Notes: generated by a model from the sequence alone, not told the origin. Positions 1-11,818 are shown, numbered from the stretch's first letter. The stretch is DNA of 54,750 nucleotides from Stentor coeruleus (GCA_001970955.1 MPUH01000432.1:1-54750); one strand, 5' to 3'. Numbers and translations are program-made.

Positions 1-3000
1 ATCTTATATTATGAACAGTTTGTCCTGAAGATGTATCTAATGAAATATCTCCAATCATCACATAATTTTTTTCATCTGATAAAGATACAGTTGTTAACAG
101 AATGTATGCTAAGTCATCGTCACCAGTAAGAGTTATGGTTAATGATACGAGGAAATTAACTGAAGGAATATTGTTGGTGCATTCTGTTTGAATTGTTTTA
201 ACAAAGTTGATATAAGAATTTAAATGAATATTATTGGTGCATTCTATTTGAATTGCTTTAACAAAGTTGATATAAGAATTTAAATGACTTTTACTTTCAA
301 TGAAGCCCTCTGATGAAATAAGAAAAACAAAGTCACCGGATGAGAGAATTTTACAATTTGCAAATGAAATATGGCCAGTTGAACCAATAGTTAGTGCATA
401 TCCAATATATGAAATTCCTTCAATTATCGATCCTGAGCAAGTTGATTCTTCTTGACAATAAAACGTATAGCTAGTTTCTATAGAATAAGCTATCTGCACA
501 CCCATGCTATTGTATGCATAAATATCAACGCTAAATGGTTTTGAACTATCAGTTGGCTAAATAAATCTTACAATTGGATTGAAAACAACTTCTATTGCAG
601 CTGTTAATGAGACAAAGTCTATAGAATGGTCAAAGGTATTTTCTAAAAGATCAGTAACTGAGGCTGTTATACGAATTGGTCCTGATCGCAAAGGAGTAAC
701 TTCAATAGTAAAAGCCCCATTTTCAGTTGTTTTTGTATCCAAACCGCTAAATGACCAATGTGGAGTTTGAGCAAATTCGACATTAACTGTGCCAATGTAA
801 TTATTATCATCTTCTCCAATGATCAAAATTTCTACATCAAATGGGGTATTTCTAATAATATCTCCAGAACTCTTTTTGGATACAGTGATACTTTTTATAG
901 CATTTTTAATAGTTATCTCTTCTGCATCTAAACCTGAAGTAAGCATTGATGAAGAAGCTTTAAATTTGAATGTACCCATAGATAGAATTCTAATTCCTGT
1001 AAACTGGCAAGTTCCTGAAATGGTGTTTTTAGTAGTATAATCATTCAAAACTGTTCCTGAATAAAGATCTGATACTGCTTGAATTGAAAGAGATATTTCA
1101 TGAGTGTATGAAGAAAGATCTCCACCTTCAAAATTGTATACTGAAGCTGTGAGAGAAAATGTTTCTGTACTTTCGGTAAGCTAATTAAATAATACTCTTC
1201 TATTTAAATTTGTATCTAAAGTTAGTATAATAATGCTTGGAATAACTGTTATCACAAATTCTTTAGAATCTTGTATTTCATTTGTAAAGCCAGATACTTT
1301 AATTGTTATATCTCCATTTCCAATAAAGTAAATATCTGAAAATGTTAAATCCCCTGTTCCAGGATTCATTCTGCTTAAAACTCCTTTAAGAGCACCTGAT
1401 TCAGTTTCAATTCTCACTTCAGTACAGTCATTATAAATGCTATCAATTGAAAAAAGTTTTAAACTAAGACTAAAGCTGAAGAATGAGTAAATTGCAACTG
1501 GGTAATCAATTGTAATATCCGTAATAGTAACTACAATACTAAAAGTATCAGAGTCGCCTGCTTGAATATCATGAGAATTAGCAGTAGCTTCTATTAAATA
1601 TGTTCCTGTTTTCAAAATATTCAACTTACTAAATACTGCAGTTCCATCCGATGATGCAGTTAAAGTTAAATCTTCACCATTTAAGTATTCGTTTTGATAA
1701 ACATAATAAACCATAGAATAAAGTCCTAGTGTAATCTCATAATCATTAGAATCTTTACTAACTGTTAGGCTTAAAGTTTAAGTGCTGTCCAATATTTCCA
1801 CAGTCACAGAAAAACTATCTAAACCGTTTATTGGCTAAATAAATCTTACAATATGATTTAAAGTAGTTTTCAAGACTTCTTTACCAATTGTTATTTGAGC
1901 TGTATCTTCTATGCTTGACTTTTCTGTACAATATGCACTTAAAGTTTTATCTCCCTGAGTTGTAAAGTAAATACCAAAAGTCACTGCTCCTGTTGATGTA
2001 CTTGTAGGTTGAGTTGCAACAATCAACCCATCACTAATACCTAATGTTAAAGTGCATAAACCAAGGTAGTTATTATCATCATCACCAAGAATAGTTATAA
2101 CAAAGTCTGATGGAAAATATATGGTTGTTTGATCATCAAATGAAATTGTTACTGTTTTTATGTTATTTGTAATTGTAAATGATAAAGTATCTATAGTAAT
2201 TGTTGGAGTGACATTTGAGGATACAGTTAAAACAAAATCGCCTGATGAAAGAACTTTTAGTCCAGATAATAATTTAATTCCTCCAGCAGTTTCTGAAGTG
2301 AGGACCCCATCAGGATAAGAAGTACTTGAAAAAAGAATTATCGTTCCTGAATTTGATGTAGTAACAGAAGTTAAAGTAATAGTAAAAGGATAAATTCCCA
2401 AGTTGAAGTTTTTGGTTTCTATTTGGTTGCTTGCTTTTTCAACATTTATAATAAGGTCAAATAAATCATCACTAGAAGATGGGATTGTATTTATAGACCC
2501 AACCATACTATCTAAAGTGAATTTTAATGGAGTTGGTGTCAGGGCTATATTATTTGAGTTAACTGTTGAAATAGTTGCTTTAATAGATGATAAAGTTATT
2601 GATGTTACGTAGATTGTCATTGAAGCTGAACCAGTTGATGTTGTTGTCTGATAATTTCCTATAGTTGAACCATCATCTGCAGTAATAGTTATTGTGCATA
2701 ATTCTAAGTAATCATTATTTCCTTCATCTTTAATAGTAATCGATACTACAAAATCGAAATATACGCTTGGAGTGCTATTGACTACTGATGCTGTAACTGT
2801 TTGGATAGAACTTGTAACAACGACTTCACTTGAATGCCCATCAAGCTCAACATTTGTCATTGAAATTGAAACATAAAATTTGTAGTTTCCTGATTTAGTT
2901 ATTCTAATATCTTTAAATGTGCAAATACCTAATATGTCCGTTGCAGTAAGAGTGCCTGAAATAGAGCTACTATCGGCTCCTGATACATAATCTTGAAGTT

Positions 3001-6000
3001 TTAGCACACAATTATATACTCCATTAGTAGTTTCTGTTGTCGATCCACCATCTGTAACTGTAGCAGTAACTTGAGTTAAGTCACTGGTTGTTGAAATCTA
3101 AGTAAATCTTACAGTGCTAAATTGAACATTAACTGTTGACTTTACTAATGATAAATTAATTGTTTTTGTTTTAATCGTTGAATTACTAGTTTGAGTTGCT
3201 GTTATTGTTAAATTTTTAGACCCAGCTGCTCTAAAGTAAATATTAAATTGATGAGTCCCATCACTTGTGCTTACTAATTTATAATTGCCAATTGGAGAGC
3301 CATCATCCATACTCAATGCTATAGTAGCATCTTCTAAATAAGAGTAACTGCCTTCTCCAAATAATTTCACAGTTAATGCATAAGTGAAGTAAACAATATA
3401 AGGTCCACTTCTAAATATGAGAATCTGCCTTCTCCAAATAAATTAATAGTTAAAGAAGCGGATGATTCGGTATTGATTGATGGATTAAATGATGAAAATT
3501 TAAAGTGAAAAGCTCCTGATCTTTTAATTCTAATATTTTGAAAACTACAAATACCACTTGAACTTGTACTTGTAGTTGTACCTTCTAGGTTACTTGATGA
3601 AAGAACGTTTGATGAATCATAAAGCTCTAAAATGCATGATAATGCTTTATCTGAAGTTTGAATATTCCCACCATTATCACAAAAACTCATTTGCAAATTC
3701 TGTTGACTGCCAATTGTTGATAACTAAATATAATTTACAGTTATTGTAGTATCGATATGAATATAAGCATTTATTATTGTCATTGAAAATGTTGATGAAG
3801 AAACAGAGGGTTTAGATGGTGCTGTTGCTGATGCTGTTAGACTTAAAGTTCCTGAGGCATCGAAGTATAGTCCTGTAAATGATGTTGCTCCGAAAACAAC
3901 TGAAGTTTTAGGTGAATAGCCATATATTGTCTTAGAATCACTTAAAACTAGCTCAACATCGCATAAATCTAAAAAGTCAAAGCCTCCATCACCAATAATT
4001 TTTACATCAAAGCTATAAATGAAGTAAGTAGTAAATGATAATAAACCACCTACAGACGTTAAATAAACTGAGTAAATTGAACTTGTTGTATCAAAAATTT
4101 CTGTGCTATGACTTGTAATTCCAACATCAGTTGATGAAATAGTAATTAAGTATGAGCCTGAACGCTTTACTCTCGGGCCTAAGAAAGTGCATGTGCCAGA
4201 TGAACTTGAAACTGGATTTGTTACCAATTCTAAATTGTCGTTAATCAAAGTTGAACCATCACTTTTATATAAGTTTAAAGTGCAGGAAATTACTTTATTA
4301 GATGTCATAGTGGTACCTTCTGAGTTTGTAATCTTCGCAGTTATTGTCGATGTTATTCCTATAGTTGTGTGCTAAGTAAATCTTACAGCAGTAAATGGCA
4401 TAATAGTTATTGAAGCTTTGGTTATTGTTAAAGTAATAGTTCCAGTAAAAGTAGATGTTGTAGCAACAAGTGATATTGGCCCTGATGTTTGGAAGTATAT
4501 TCCAGTAAAAGTTACAGTTCCAGTTGTTGAAGTCAATGTAAGAGTCCCTCCTAAGGTTGAAGAATCACTTGCAGATAATACTACATCAGTACTTTCTGTG
4601 TAAATTTTATTGTCTTCATCAGTGAGAACTACTTTAAAATCATAAAGAAAATAAGCGGTATATGAAGTTTGTTCGACTACTGGGGAAACAGCTAAAAATA
4701 TCGTAGAACTTGATGTTGTAAACGATTCTACTCTAGCTGAGAAAACAGCTGATGCGGTAGAAGTGAAGGATAAAGCATATGTTCCTGTTTTAGTTACTCG
4801 AACATTTACAAAAGTGCAGACTCCTGATGTACTTGTTTTAGATTCAAAGTTTTATGCAACTTAGTCAATTTCTAAACAAGTTTGCAAAAGGGCATTATAT
4901 TCAGAGATCGTAAGTTCAAGATAACAATCAAATTCTTCAGCTGATGTTCTTAAATTCCCACTCGCATCAACGAATTTTATTGATACATCAGATTTAACTG
5001 CAGTATTTATAAACTAAGTAAAAGTTACAGCAGTAAAAGTCTGGAATTTAATTTCAAGTTTTGCTACTGTTATTGATATATGCCCAGAAGTTGCTATATT
5101 AGTAGAAGTTGCTGTTGCAGTAACTGTTAAAGTAGCTGAGCCAGAAAACGTAAAATAAATGCCACTATATGCTATTATTCCATTGTTTGATGCTATTGAA
5201 GTAGTTCCTCCCAATCCTGAACTCCCATCAACAGTTAACACTCCGTTTGCACTATCTAGAAAACTGTAACCGTCATCTCCAATTAAAGCAGCATTAAAGT
5301 TATAAAGAAAATAGGCAGTCAGTGTGCTAGAAGGAGGTGTAATCGTTACACTGACAATCGAACTTGTAACAGTAAAAGTACCCGTTGACAGAGAATAAAC
5401 TCCACCTGAAAAAGTTACCATGAAGCTATATGTACCTGCATGAGTTATTCTAACATTCGTGTAAGTGCATGCACTTGATAAATTATAAGCATCACCACCA
5501 TTTACTATATTTGTTGAAGAAATAGCTCCTTGAAAAAGTATTAATGTGCATTTCACTCCATCAACAGTTATTAGATTTCCAGAACTGTCTTTAAGGTCTA
5601 CTATCATTGTTTGCACGCTTCCAATTGTAGTAAACTAAATAGAATATACTGAATAAGACTGTAATTTTGATGATGCAGCACTAATCGCAAGGGATTTTGT
5701 AATAGTTTTTGTATCACTTCCAGTGGAAGTTGTTGCAGTTATTGAAAAAGTACTGCTGGTGGCATATTGGAAGTAAATATTTGTAAATGTATGAGATCCA
5801 GTGGTAGTTGTTCCTGGTGAATAGTTAACAATTGTTGATGAGTCACTAAAGCTAAGACTAATGATAGTGCTAGTAGTAAAAGGATCACCATTATCATTTA
5901 AGACATTAACAACATAATTAAAAGCAACTAGGGTGCTCGGAGATTCAGTTGAAGTGGTTATACTGGTGATTTTAGAAGTTATAGTAAATTCATTAGTAAA

Positions 6001-6621
6001 AAAACCTAAAATGTCGATGGCTATTTGGAAAGTATATTTATTCGGAGCAGTTACTTTAATACCAGAAAATGAAAATGAGCCACCTGAACTATAGGTGGTC
6101 GTGGAACCAGTCAAGTATGTACTTGATAAACGAAGATCACCTAAATAAATGTAGAGCAATAGAGGCAAGTTTGCATATATAATCGCTGGATCCATATTTA
6201 CTGTCATAAATGATCCAGATATGGTGTAAGAAGTTGCTACCGAACCCTAAATAATCCTTACGTCATTCACAGGCACTATTCCAAAATAAAGGCTACTAGA
6301 AGTAATTGTATGAGTATCACTTCCGCCTGAAGAGCAGGTTATCGTTGAATCAGCTGATGAAACCTTATTGTAATAAATTTCAATAGTGCCAGTTCCACTT
6401 GAGTCAAGAGTAATTGATTCTGATCCTGAAACGAATATAATAGCTGAAGTATCAGCAGTAAAAGTTACTGATTCTTCTACATTTCCAGTAATTTTGATGG
6501 TTACAAGGCAGCAAAATGTAGGCGAAGTTGTTGAGAATTCAGCTTGGCATGCATCTACAACTAATTTCCCTAGACTAGAGAGCAATATGAAAATTAATGG
6601 CCCCATATTTATTATAATCAA
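1..6621 (-). CDS. Giant secreted modular repeat protein, partial, probably decaying
   Basis: Starts at 6621, or at the second Met at 6606, with a hydrophobic signal-peptide-like N-terminus (MGPLIFILLSS), and runs off the left edge after about 2,150 codons. The protein is a string of related beta-rich, Ig-like modules with recurring GDDxxxYL, SSGxCTFxNVR and SGxYxFxxSS motifs. Nine 15-nt introns, all phase 0, lie at 6247-6261, 5635-5649, 5014-5028, 4372-4386, 3724-3738, 3098-3112, 1835-1849, 1181-1195 and 557-571, so nearly every ~620-bp module ends with one intron at the same place. Odd points: in-frame TAA codons at 4861-4863, 4852-4854 and 1778-1780, and a frameshift near 3410-3440, none explained by a GT-AG intron of normal size. 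It is therefore either a pseudogene or a badly assembled repeat gene. Cell-surface adhesion or coat is an inference; the family is not recognised. Confidence 0.7.
171..290 (-). repeat. 60-bp tandem duplication inside the repeat gene
   Basis: 171-230 and 231-290 are near-identical copies. The period is 60, so the duplication adds 20 residues in frame (LNSYINFVK... twice) to the giant repeat protein. Confidence 0.85.
3329..3450 (-). repeat. Frame-breaking local duplication in the repeat gene
   Basis: A ~37-bp segment encoding LFGEGxxSYLE occurs twice, at about 3411-3450 and 3329-3369, with a period of 77 bp. As 77 is not a multiple of three, the frame changes here: upstream sequence reads ...SASLTINLFGEGRF, while the expected module core (SGPYIVYFTYALTVKLFGEG) reads on in another frame. 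Confidence 0.7.
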
Positions 6622-8529
6622 ATAGGAAAATATGAAATGAAAAGTTTATTTGATTTTGAATCAAATATATATATATTGACTATATTATACATAAAGACTT
6701 TTTTTTTAAGTTTAGTGTATGGTTTAAGCGCTAAAAGTTTCACGGATAATAGATTCTTATCTAAGCTATTGAATAAAGTATTTTTTGCTTGTAATGATTA
6801 GCTTTTTTTAATAAAACTAAAAGCTGGGTTTTCGCTCATTTTCCTATGAGAGAATGTTTTACTATGAATTTTCTTGATAGTTTCTGGACGTAAGTATGCA
6901 TTATTGAGTATTTTTTATCCAAGCAATCTAGGTTTAAGACTAGTCGTTATAGTTATTTCATAACTTTAAAAGCTTAGAATAGCTTAGAAGTAGTAATTTC
7001 TAAGTAAAGTATTCTTTTTTGGCTAGGATAAACGCTATTTATATTAGAACGGCTAGCCTTTTTAAATTTTTGGCTGATATCAAATTAAAATGAGAGGTTG
7101 ATTCATATATAGGCATAAAAAAAGAAAATCAAATAAGTTTAGGATTTTAAAGATCTCGTCATATCTTCATGTTTATATAACTTAAAGATAGATAGAAATA
7201 TTGATTTTAATCAAAACTGAAGGGATTTCAATTTACTAGATAGACAAAGCTATAATCAGAGATTTCTAAATTTTGAAGGAGGAGACTTAAATTTTAATAT
7301 TTTGCATACTATTAAAAATTGCAAGCCTTATGCATAGATATATACTAGCATAGAGCATGCCCATAGAAGAGATAAAGGGTGAAACTTTTTAGTTTTAGTG
7401 ATCAAACTGAACCTGAAACCTATTGTAGCCTATGCTATATTATAGTATTCCTACACAAAGTTTATTAAGTTTCTGCCTCTGATCTACTGGAAATTTTAGT
7501 ATAAGTACAAAATCCTTTGTACAATTTTATGCATTTCTTAGAAACTATCAAAATTAAATTATAAGTAATTCTTGCAAAATACTTGCAAACTCTTGAAATT
7601 TATTTGCTTAATTTAAGAGATGAAATTGGATTAACAGAATTAGTTTATATTTCTTTTAGACTAATTAATTCACAAAAGTTTATTGAATAAATTCCTCTTA
7701 CCATCTATATGCTTAGGATATTATGGAAAAAAATTCAAATTTAATATGTCATTTTTTTATATTGTATAATTATGAAAATGTTTCCAAGTAATTAACGCAT
7801 ACTTGAAGCCTAATATAGGTTTTTTGTATAAAGGTAAAGTTTAACTAAAATAATTTTGTTGTAAGTATTATGTATATACGCTAATATAATATTATATTTT
7901 TATTTTTCTAAGCTGGAACAAGATTTGGTGTTCACACCTTGAAATGCTATAATAAACTAGCTACTGATTTCTACCTTGAAAGATGATATCAAACTCTCCT
8001 TAATACTTCACATATAATATAAAGGCTATCTACTGAAAAAAATATAATTTTTTTTCTTTTAACTTATTCTCATAACAAATAACTAAATTTTATGGGCAAA
8101 GATCTTTGTTTAAGCAAATTTTCTACTTACAAGAAGCATATTGTAATAAAATTATTCAAATAGATTTTTATTTCATTTTTTTACATATTATTATGGCTCT
8201 AACAAAATTTATAAATGGGCTTATCAAGATTTAATCTAATCAAAAATTATGTTTCTTACCTAAATTTTATAAATCAGGTTGTATATTTACTTCATCCTGA
8301 ACTTCTTATAAGGCCTAATTTCATATTATAAAAAAATCAGCAACTAATTTAGCCTTAAATTTTATAAAATATCAAACTTTTTTTCTTCCAGGTTTATTGC
8401 AATATTTACTAACTTTTAATCAAATAGAAAGCTTTTAAAATGGAAAAATATATAGTTGTGCTTATAAAATACAAGATTTTAAAAGTAATAGTAATTTTTT
8501 TGAGTTCGATACATTCTCTGCAGTTTGAT
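6622..8529. other. AT-rich spacer without recognisable gene
   Basis: No open reading frame of useful length or RNA gene is visible in 1.9 kb. It lies upstream of the giant repeat gene. Weak resemblances to the membrane-spanning part of the gene at 52862 occur around 8150-8300, so the relic described next may reach further left, but these are too faint to claim. Confidence 0.5.
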
Positions 8530-9110
8530 TTTAATATGAAGTAATTGATATTAAATCAAGTCATACTAATCGCTTTAATTCAAATATAAGCTAGTTAGCA
8601 TCAATATTTCTGTTTATTCATTGTATTTAAAAAACATATAGTATCTAAAAAAAATTTATTATTTTTAGCTACTTAACACTTTAAGTTTATTGTCAAAACT
8701 TGTATATAATTAGCTACTCTGTTATTTAGTAATTGGCAAAGTATAATCAGCAATAGTATCAAGTAAATACAGTGTAATATCAGCTAAAGCATCATCTTAT
8801 ACAATATTATTTCACAAAATATAATGATTCAATGAGCTCAAGAAAGGGAAAAGGTAAAGTGAACTCTTTTTATAAAAACTCAAGTCTCTTCAGTATCTAT
8901 CCCTACAAAATAAATCACTGATGAAATTATATAATTAAAATCAGCTTTCCAAATGTAAATCTCACTAATATAATACCATCATAAAGCTATCTTGCCTCTT
9001 TGCTAGCAAAAAATATCTGTATTAGCATATAAAATAAATTTAAAGCATTGTAGTTGAAATTCAGAGAATTTTTTTGATTTAAATACTAGATATTTCTTAA
9101 TTTGTATAAA
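8530..9110 (-). pseudogene. Eroded relic of a GPS/multi-TM gene (paralogue of 52862-54750)
   Basis: 8720-8830 aligns almost without gaps to 54157-54271 of the gene at the right edge, in the same orientation, sharing runs such as TTTAGTAATT, AAAGTATAAT, ATCAAGTAAA and AATGATTCA or near versions. The match resumes after an 18-bp-scale deletion (CTCAAGAAAG...GGAAAAGGTAAA, 8838-8857). It appears again at 8963-9016 (CACTAATATA...CTTGCCTCTTTGCTAG) against 54514-54560. Weaker similarity covers 8530-8710. The relic has many stops and indels and cannot be translated. It lies in the spacer between two divergent genes. I infer a dead paralogue; the outer limits are approximate. Confidence 0.75.
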
Positions 9111-9163
9111 TCAAGTCCATCAAGATCTAGCCCTCAATTATATTTAAAATTTATCTAAATACG

Positions 9164-9287
9164 AAAATATCTACTATCAACTCAAATCCTTTATTACACC
9201 CTAACATCCTTCAAATCCTATCCAAAATAATAATCTTCCCTTAACCCTCTTCAAAAAAACCTCTAAAAATCTTTATCTTATAAATAT
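9164..9287 (+). promoter_or_regulatory. G-free 5' leader of the TRAPPC2L-like gene
   Basis: No G occurs on the sense strand for 124 nt up to the G of the start ATG. The stretch is rich in C, A and T and contains ACACCCTAACA at 9196-9206. The same sense-strand G depletion precedes many other genes here. Promoter or untranslated leader is an inference. Confidence 0.5.
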
Positions 9288-9726
9288 GGAAGGTCTTCTC
9301 GTCTTTGTCGCAGTAATTAGCAAAGACAATAAGCCCATAATCCTCCAAGAGTTCCGGAGTAATACAGATATCACAATGCATTTTGTCGTATATTCTTCCT
9401 TAGACATTATCGAAAGGAAAATCGTAGAAATCCGTGACAGTAATGAAATGACCAAAAATTATCTTGGCTATTTAGGCCCTGCACTTCTAGGTGAAGGTGA
9501 TTACGCTTTATATTGCTGGTTAAGTTTCACAGGGGTTAAATTTGTTGCTGTACTAAAAGAAAACTACGAACAAAGAAATGATGAGAAAATCAAGTCGCTT
9601 ATGCAAAAACTTGAACAACTTTATATAAAAACTATATCAAATCCTTTTCATGACCCTTCAGATTTTACATCTGTTAAGCTCATTGATAAGCTACAAAAAA
9701 AAGCTAAGAGGATTTTAAAAGCTTAA
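9286..9726 (+). CDS. TRAPP complex subunit 2-like protein (TRAPPC2L / Tca17 type)
   Basis: 146 residues, the usual size for this family. The order of motifs matches TRAPPC2L: N-terminal VFVAVISKDNKPI strand, then MHFVVYSSLDIIERKI, NYLGYLGPAL, GVKFVAVL and the C-terminal SNPFHDP signature that sits before the last helix (human TRAPPC2L has CNPFYNP). These longin-like small subunits act in the TRAPP tethering complexes, which activate Rab GTPases on Golgi and endosomal membranes. It converges on the FHIP-like gene, with 34 bp between stop codons. No intron is visible. The related subunit sedlin (TRAPPC2) is the main alternative, but the YLG...VKFV spacing favours TRAPPC2L. Confidence 0.85.
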   Translation: MEGLLVFVAVISKDNKPIILQEFRSNTDITMHFVVYSSLDIIERKIVEIRDSNEMTKNYLGYLGPALLGEGDYALYCWLSFTGVKFVAVLKENYEQRNDEKIKSLMQKLEQLYIKTISNPFHDPSDFTSVKLIDKLQKKAKRILKA

Positions 9727-9760
9727 ATAAAAATGATGTCTAAAATATAAAGTGGCATGA

Positions 9761-11818
9761 TTAATTTGCATATAAAATATCGTTTTCGTCATTTTTTACT
9801 GCAAAAAGCATATCGTCTAAGACTTTTTTAAAAATCAGGATTGAGACAATTTCTTTGATGCACTCTTGGAAAATCATTACAGCTTCTATATGGCTTCTAT
9901 CTTCAATTTGTGTGCTTTTAGACTTTTTATTTTTGTTTCGACCTTTAAGCATTATATCATAAAAAGTGTCGCTAGCTGAAGATCTAATTGGGACACCCAT
10001 TTCTTGTATAGTGCTAGCAAGCTTTTCATTAAAATTTTCATCTTTGCTTGCTAAAAACTCAATTTCCATAGCCAGTTGTTTAAAGCACGCCAAAAAACCA
10101 TCTTTGTTCAAATTCAAAGGCCCCAACAAGAAATTATGTAATGAGCCAAACAATCCTTTTTCTTTAGGAAAAGTTGCTAAAGTCGATATAATCCCAGTGA
10201 CATACAAATTCTCATCTACTGAGTTCTCTAAAAAGTTCCTAAATTTCATAAGCACCACATGCAAAATTTCCCCTTCAAAAAATTTCTCGCTATTCTCAAC
10301 ATAAAAATCCTGATTAACAACATCAGTTCCTCCTGTTTCTCCAATTTGTGCCTTATACGAAGATGCTCCTGTATATTCAGAAAATTCTTCTAAAACAATT
10401 GTAGAATATTTAACTGCAGATGAACATCTTAAATATGCTGAATGAAGATAATCATTTAGATTTCGGTTTAAGTCTTTTGGGGTTATTTTATTAGGAATTA
10501 TTGATAGAAAAGTGTTTGCTTTTATACAGACTTCAGATGTTGGAGGATTACCTGAGAAGGAATCTGTTATAAGTAGCTTTACAACTTTTTTACCACCTTG
10601 GCTTAAAAGATAATAGATAATGCGTAGGGTATAGATTGAAAGCTGATCGTATTTACTATTGAGGTTGTCTATTAGAATAGACCACATTTTACATATGTCG
10701 GAAGTTGGTAAACACCCTTTGTTGGGGTCGGGGGTGAAATCAAAGGGCTTTTTTTGTGAACTTGTTGGAGTGTTGACGATGTGCTTTAATCTTTTACTAC
10801 CATCTTTTGCTTTCCCTTGGAGGAAATATACAATTGGAAGGAGAAGGTCTATTGATTTGAATTCTTGTATTACTGTTGAGAGGAAAATACTTGAGTTGAT
10901 TCGGGTACTATGTTCATTACTTTGAAGTCTTGGTGTGAGAATCGGGGCACAAAAATTTTCGTAAAAGGAGTCAATTATTTCTTCTTTGAGTGTTTTTGAT
11001 ATGCAATTGCTATAAAACTGTTCCAAAAACTCAGCATACACTTTAACCGTTTGCAACTCCCTCATCTGAAAATAAAACCCCAACTTCATCACAAGCCTAT
11101 TAGCAAGTTCATGATCCCTAATAATAACTCTCAATACATTTTCATCAAAAATTTTCCCAATCAACAAAAATGGACTCTTATCATACTTATAAAACCCCAA
11201 GTCATTAAAAAAATACATCAAAATCGATAAAGGAATAAATTCGCTTTTTTTCTCATAATTTGATACAAACAAATCTAAATGTCCAGAACTCCCTTTAATC
11301 CTCTCAAGTAACCTTGTAATTAATTTAATAACTGCATTTTTAAAATCATCGGCAATGCAAATAATATTATTTTCCCCAATACTTGATGAAATCATTGATA
11401 ATAAAATACGAAGCATTGAGTTTAAAGAACAATGAAAACTCATCTGCGAAACAAGGTCTTGATTTTGAACTTTTTTTAAAATTTTTGTGAAGATTTTGAT
11501 TACAATTAGAAACAAACCATTAGGAATGTCTATTTGAGCTGCTGCTGTTAGGATTTCAAACATTTTTGAGGTTATAAGTAATTCTAAGCAGGGTCTTAGG
11601 GTTTTAACTTGGGTGTCTAAAGAATCTTCTTCAACAAGAATCTCGATAATATGATTCAGAGCTTTGATTTCGGTATAGGCAGCAGCAGGTTTTGATGAGT
11701 TACTTTTATTGTTTCCACAAAGCTGGGTGTGGAAATTTAGGAAATTCTCCCATGTTTGGGTTATTTTTTGCAGTGGTGTTGCAGTTGTGGATCTGTGGAA
11801 ATATCGCTTTACACTCAT
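9761..11818 (-). CDS. FHIP2-like (FAM160B / RAI16 domain) protein
   Basis: 685 residues, all-helical in appearance, without introns. The first ~150 residues resemble FHIP2A: a Trp-containing start (TWENFLNFHTQL), then IIEILVEED, RPCLELLITSKMFEIL, IDIPNGLFLIVIKIFTKIL and a hydrophobic LNSMLRILLSMI stretch, in the family order. The middle holds further helical repeats (YFNDLGFYKYDKSPFLLI). FHIP proteins work with FTS and Hook adaptors to link dynein-dynactin to early endosomes or other cargo; that role here is inferred. The C-terminus (LHNFLLGPLNLNKDGF) resembles the closing RAI16 segment. Within this gene the G/C skew changes sign several times. Confidence is good for the family, lower for the subtype. 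Confidence 0.7.
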   Translation of the reverse strand: MSVKRYFHRSTTATPLQKITQTWENFLNFHTQLCGNNKSNSSKPAAAYTEIKALNHIIEILVEEDSLDTQVKTLRPCLELLITSKMFEILTAAAQIDIPNGLFLIVIKIFTKILKKVQNQDLVSQMSFHCSLNSMLRILLSMISSSIGENNIICIADDFKNAVIKLITRLLERIKGSSGHLDLFVSNYEKKSEFIPLSILMYFFNDLGFYKYDKSPFLLIGKIFDENVLRVIIRDHELANRLVMKLGFYFQMRELQTVKVYAEFLEQFYSNCISKTLKEEIIDSFYENFCAPILTPRLQSNEHSTRINSSIFLSTVIQEFKSIDLLLPIVYFLQGKAKDGSKRLKHIVNTPTSSQKKPFDFTPDPNKGCLPTSDICKMWSILIDNLNSKYDQLSIYTLRIIYYLLSQGGKKVVKLLITDSFSGNPPTSEVCIKANTFLSIIPNKITPKDLNRNLNDYLHSAYLRCSSAVKYSTIVLEEFSEYTGASSYKAQIGETGGTDVVNQDFYVENSEKFFEGEILHVVLMKFRNFLENSVDENLYVTGIISTLATFPKEKGLFGSLHNFLLGPLNLNKDGFLACFKQLAMEIEFLASKDENFNEKLASTIQEMGVPIRSSASDTFYDIMLKGRNKNKKSKSTQIEDRSHIEAVMIFQECIKEIVSILIFKKVLDDMLFAVKNDENDILYAN

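Noticed and set aside
1778-4863. Stop codon reassignment (TAA as sense) as in many ciliates
   Set aside because: Conserved genes in the window contain no in-frame TAA or TAG and end at TAA, TAG and TGA; only the repeat gene shows internal TAA.
10659-10925. 88-codon plus-strand open frame inside the FHIP-like gene
   Set aside because: Lies antisense in a G-rich skew block; the opposite strand has a long, family-like protein.
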